Shown: positions 37,080 to 39,891 of the stretch, piece by piece
How positions within the stretch are numbered: position 1 is the stretch's first letter
How the letters are laid out: every line of letters starts with the position of its first letter
Assembly (NCBI GenBank): GCA_016934975.1
Contig: JAFGRV010000297.1
Coordinates: forward strand, 1 to 39,891
DNA from: Spirochaetales bacterium
GTDB lineage: Bacteria; Spirochaetota; Spirochaetia; SZUA-6; JAFGRV01
Length of the DNA stretch: 39,891 nucleotides
Direction of reading: 5' to 3'
Notes under the pieces: model-generated
Databases searched by the model: none
What the model saw: only the letters and a program-made list of their open reading frames with translations
Told to the model about the DNA's origin: nothing
Position numbers and translations under genes: made by a program

Positions 37080-37294
37080 GTATCCTCTTTCTCCTTAAAT
37101 GGATTTTAGCATCCTTATTATAGATTGTACAAAGGTTTTGACATTAAATCAAGGAAAAATAAAGAGAAACAGCTCATCTTCGGTAAAGAGTAGGGGTAGT
37201 TTTAAGAGAAAGTGCTTGTCAAGGAAAGAAAAATGAAAGACAATGAACATATTAATCGTTAAGAGGCAGCTTATTTTTAATAGAGAGGGAATAT

Positions 37295-37837
37295 ATGGCA
37301 AAGAAAACAGAGAAAGCAAAAACAACAAAAAAAAAGACTCTTAAGAAAGAATCACCCCGGGATAAGCTGGAAAAGGAATTGAAAGGGTATTTAAAGAAAA
37401 TTGATGAAGAGGGATTGATATTTCTCCTGAAACAGGCACAGGTCATTATTCATAATGCCGAGGTAGATAAAATCAACAAGGAAATTGTTGCCTTTGAGCA
37501 AAAAAAGAAGGCACATGCGGCAAAGAACCCCCCGTCTTCCAAAAAAAGTAAGACCCTCCCCACAGGTTCCGTGGCGATAGAAGAGATCAGTAATGGAAAA
37601 TCCTTTTTTATCACCCTCAAAAATGCCCGGAAGATCTTTGATTTGCAGGAAATGCGGTCTTTGGTCAAAATATGCCACGGAGCGGAAAATGCTTCTCAGG
37701 CCGGCGGCCGGTTGTACACCTGGTTTCACCGCAATAGAACGGATGTCCTCGCCGATTGCGGCTTAAGCGGGAAGGGGGATTCTTTTCTTGCTCTTCTCTA
37801 TAAAACGATTATCAAAACCTATAAAGTAAGTAAATGA
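37295..37837 (+). CDS. Hypothetical protein with Lys-rich N-terminus
   Basis: MAKKTEKAKTTKKKTLKKESPRDKLEKELKGYLKKIDEEG...; single clean ORF with RBS-like GAGAGGG. Confidence 0.7.
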   Translation: MAKKTEKAKTTKKKTLKKESPRDKLEKELKGYLKKIDEEGLIFLLKQAQVIIHNAEVDKINKEIVAFEQKKKAHAAKNPPSSKKSKTLPTGSVAIEEISNGKSFFITLKNARKIFDLQEMRSLVKICHGAENASQAGGRLYTWFHRNRTDVLADCGLSGKGDSFLALLYKTIIKTYKVSK

Positions 37838-37904
37838 CCACCCCGAGACTCAGTGTCAGGAACAGCGGTGGTTTTTAAATATGAATTAATGAAGAGAGGT
37901 TGAT

Positions 37905-39656
37905 ATGGGGCTGCCGAACAATCGCAGGACAATCGCGTTTCTGATTGATGAACTCATCGGTCAGTATCAGGCACAATTGTGGCAGAGTATGGTAAAAACG
38001 GCAGAAGAAAGAGATGTGAATCTTCTGGTTTTTCCCGGGAGAATCATGGACCTCCCGGAACATCATCTTTTCCGTCATTCATCGGTCTATGAACTTATTT
38101 CCGGAAAAAGAATTGACGGATTTATCGCCGCCACGGCGATTTATAGTATATTTCATTCAAAAGAGAAGCTGAAAAAAATTCTCGATAAATTCGCCATACC
38201 CTACGTTTCTCTCGGTGTCCGGGTCGGGGATGAACCTGTTATTCAGGTTGATAATAAACATGGCATGGGTGAACTGGTAGATCATTTTATAGAGGAGCAT
38301 GGCTATAAGCGGATCGCTTTTATCAGGGGGCCGGAGACAAATCCGGAGGCGGAATTGAGGTATGACGCTTATAAAGAATCCCTACAAGCCCACGGTATTC
38401 CCCTTGATGAATCGATCGTTGAAACAGGGAGTTTTTGGGGTCCCACCGGTGCAGAGGCAGTGAAAAGACTCTTATCCAAAAAAGCAAAGTTTGATGGGCT
38501 GGTCGCTGCAAATGATGATATGGCCCTTGCAGCCCTTCATGTACTGGAACAAAAAGGTTATAACGTTCCCGGTGATGTCGGTGTCGGCGGTTTTGATAAT
38601 ACAGACGAGGGACAATATATCTATTCACCCCTGACAACAGTTGCCCAACCGAATCAGGGTCTGGCAGAAAAAAGCATGGATATTCTCCTTGATATGCTCT
38701 CGGGGAAAAGTCCGGAAAAGATTACAATGTTATCAGCCTGTCTCCTTGTAAAAAAGTCCTGCGGCTGCTCTTCACCGGCGTTAACCCGGATAAAAACCAC
38801 TGAACAATTAAAAACGAGCACCCCGGGAATCTCAGCAGAGTCCTGGCGCAGGGAAACAACCGATTCGATGAAAACGGCCCTTGAAACATCCGCAGTAACT
38901 CCTGAGTTGATAAAAGAATTTACGGATTTATTCATGGATTTTATTACGAATAAAAACAAGGGGCAAAAGGATGAGGACCTGCTTCTTTCTCCCTGGAATG
39001 AGATCCTTTGCAGAGAGTTGATGAGTAATGGGGATGTTTCCCTTTGGAATCAGTATCTTACATCAATCTATAATCAAGCCCGCCTGTGGGTGTATCCCGG
39101 TGAACTCGATGCAGTCACTTCCTCGTTGTTTCAGAAGCTCAGGATCCTTGTGGCGGAGGCCATGGAGCGAAAGCAGGGAATCCGGCGGATGGAAAAGGAC
39201 CGGGCGATTTTTGATATGCAGTATACCGGACAAAAAATAAATGTTTCCTTTGATAAGAATGTGATTATCGATAGGCTTGTCCGTGAAATCCCCCGTCTCG
39301 GAATCAAATCCTTTTATGTCTGCCTGTATGCGGCACCCCTTAAGAAATATGAAAACGACAAATGGATCCTGCCGGAGATGAGCGAGCTTCAGGTCGCGGT
39401 GAATGATGAAACTCTCCTTACACCGGAGATGGTGGGGATGAAAATCCCTGTAGTGGAGCTTGTGCCGGATGAATTTCTACCCCGGGACCGGAGAGTAACC
39501 TATATCATTAAATCACTCTTTTTTATGGAGAGGCAGTCCGGGTATATTGTCGTGGAATATGGCTTACGAGAAACGATCCTTTATGAAACTATCAGATCCC
39601 AGATTTCCGGTTTGTTTCACGGGGCAAAGCTGTTAGGCGAAAATGGGCATGTCTGA
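37905..39656 (+). CDS. LacI/GalR-type periplasmic-binding-like sensor protein lacking a recognisable DNA-binding domain
   Basis: RTIAFLIDELIGQYQAQLWQSMVKTAEERDVNLLVF...VDGF/IDGFIAAT...GHKRIAFIRGP-type...GVGGFDNTDEGQYIYSPLTTVAQP; same sensor layout as 31473-33638 but no AraC domain. Confidence 0.88.
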   Translation: MGLPNNRRTIAFLIDELIGQYQAQLWQSMVKTAEERDVNLLVFPGRIMDLPEHHLFRHSSVYELISGKRIDGFIAATAIYSIFHSKEKLKKILDKFAIPYVSLGVRVGDEPVIQVDNKHGMGELVDHFIEEHGYKRIAFIRGPETNPEAELRYDAYKESLQAHGIPLDESIVETGSFWGPTGAEAVKRLLSKKAKFDGLVAANDDMALAALHVLEQKGYNVPGDVGVGGFDNTDEGQYIYSPLTTVAQPNQGLAEKSMDILLDMLSGKSPEKITMLSACLLVKKSCGCSSPALTRIKTTEQLKTSTPGISAESWRRETTDSMKTALETSAVTPELIKEFTDLFMDFITNKNKGQKDEDLLLSPWNEILCRELMSNGDVSLWNQYLTSIYNQARLWVYPGELDAVTSSLFQKLRILVAEAMERKQGIRRMEKDRAIFDMQYTGQKINVSFDKNVIIDRLVREIPRLGIKSFYVCLYAAPLKKYENDKWILPEMSELQVAVNDETLLTPEMVGMKIPVVELVPDEFLPRDRRVTYIIKSLFFMERQSGYIVVEYGLRETILYETIRSQISGLFHGAKLLGENGHV

Positions 39657-39689
39657 TTATGGCCTTTGAATTTGATTACGTGCTTTCGT

Positions 39690-39891
39690 TTAAAACACCG
39701 GCTCTGCCGAATCCGGCTGCACTACTGTATGAATATCATCATCATTTTCATTTTCATCAGGCAAGCGAACATCAAAAGGTGCGGCATATACTTCGCAGGG
39801 TTTGTTTTCCAGGTAATTAAAAAACATTGATGAAATGTACATACTAATCTTCTGGTGCCTGCGGGAAGGAGCGGGGGACATGGCATATGCA
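39690..39891 (-). pseudogene. Truncated Uma2-family (DUF820) endonuclease fragment, extends beyond window
   Basis: MSPAPSRRHQKISMYISSMFFNYLENKPCEVYAAPFDVRLPDENENDDDIHTVVQPD is Uma2 N-terminal half; it then ends abruptly SAEPVF*. Confidence 0.7.

Overview
This 39.9 kb window looks like spirochaete-type chromosome (inferred from overall gene style, not verified). It carries a mix of housekeeping genes and degraded or accessory DNA. Recognisable genes: D-2-hydroxyacid dehydrogenase, SGNH hydrolase, three PilZ proteins, MarR regulator, SPFH/Band-7 (slipin) protein, NarL-type two-component system, AAA/DUF4143 ATPase, ABC-2 exporter operon, leuA, ssb, bioYMN biotin transporter, FHA protein, ppnP, a BNR/VPS10-like protein with a CBM3 cellulose-binding module, a LacI-like sensor/AraC hybrid regulator, Crp-like protein, and a DEAH helicase. 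The most interesting locus is 5690-7378. A strong sigma70-like promoter (TTGACA-N16-TAGAAT) precedes a highly structured non-coding segment containing three tRNA-like modules, immediately upstream of a slipin gene. The 3' acceptor strand of each module pairs better with the 5' acceptor strand of the next module (7/7 and 6/7) than with its own (5/7), which suggests a permuted or interlocked tRNA-like RNA. This fits the poorly characterised association of SPFH/Band-7 proteins with a novel tRNA-like RNA in predicted RNA-repair systems. Other notable items: an unannotated leucine-rich leader peptide with terminator/antiterminator ahead of leuA; an in-frame ECF-sigma/caspase chimera; several truncated or internally deleted genes (S74, DUF433, Uma2); a 14-bp tandem repeat array and a 30-bp palindrome; and several dispersed or inverted repeats.
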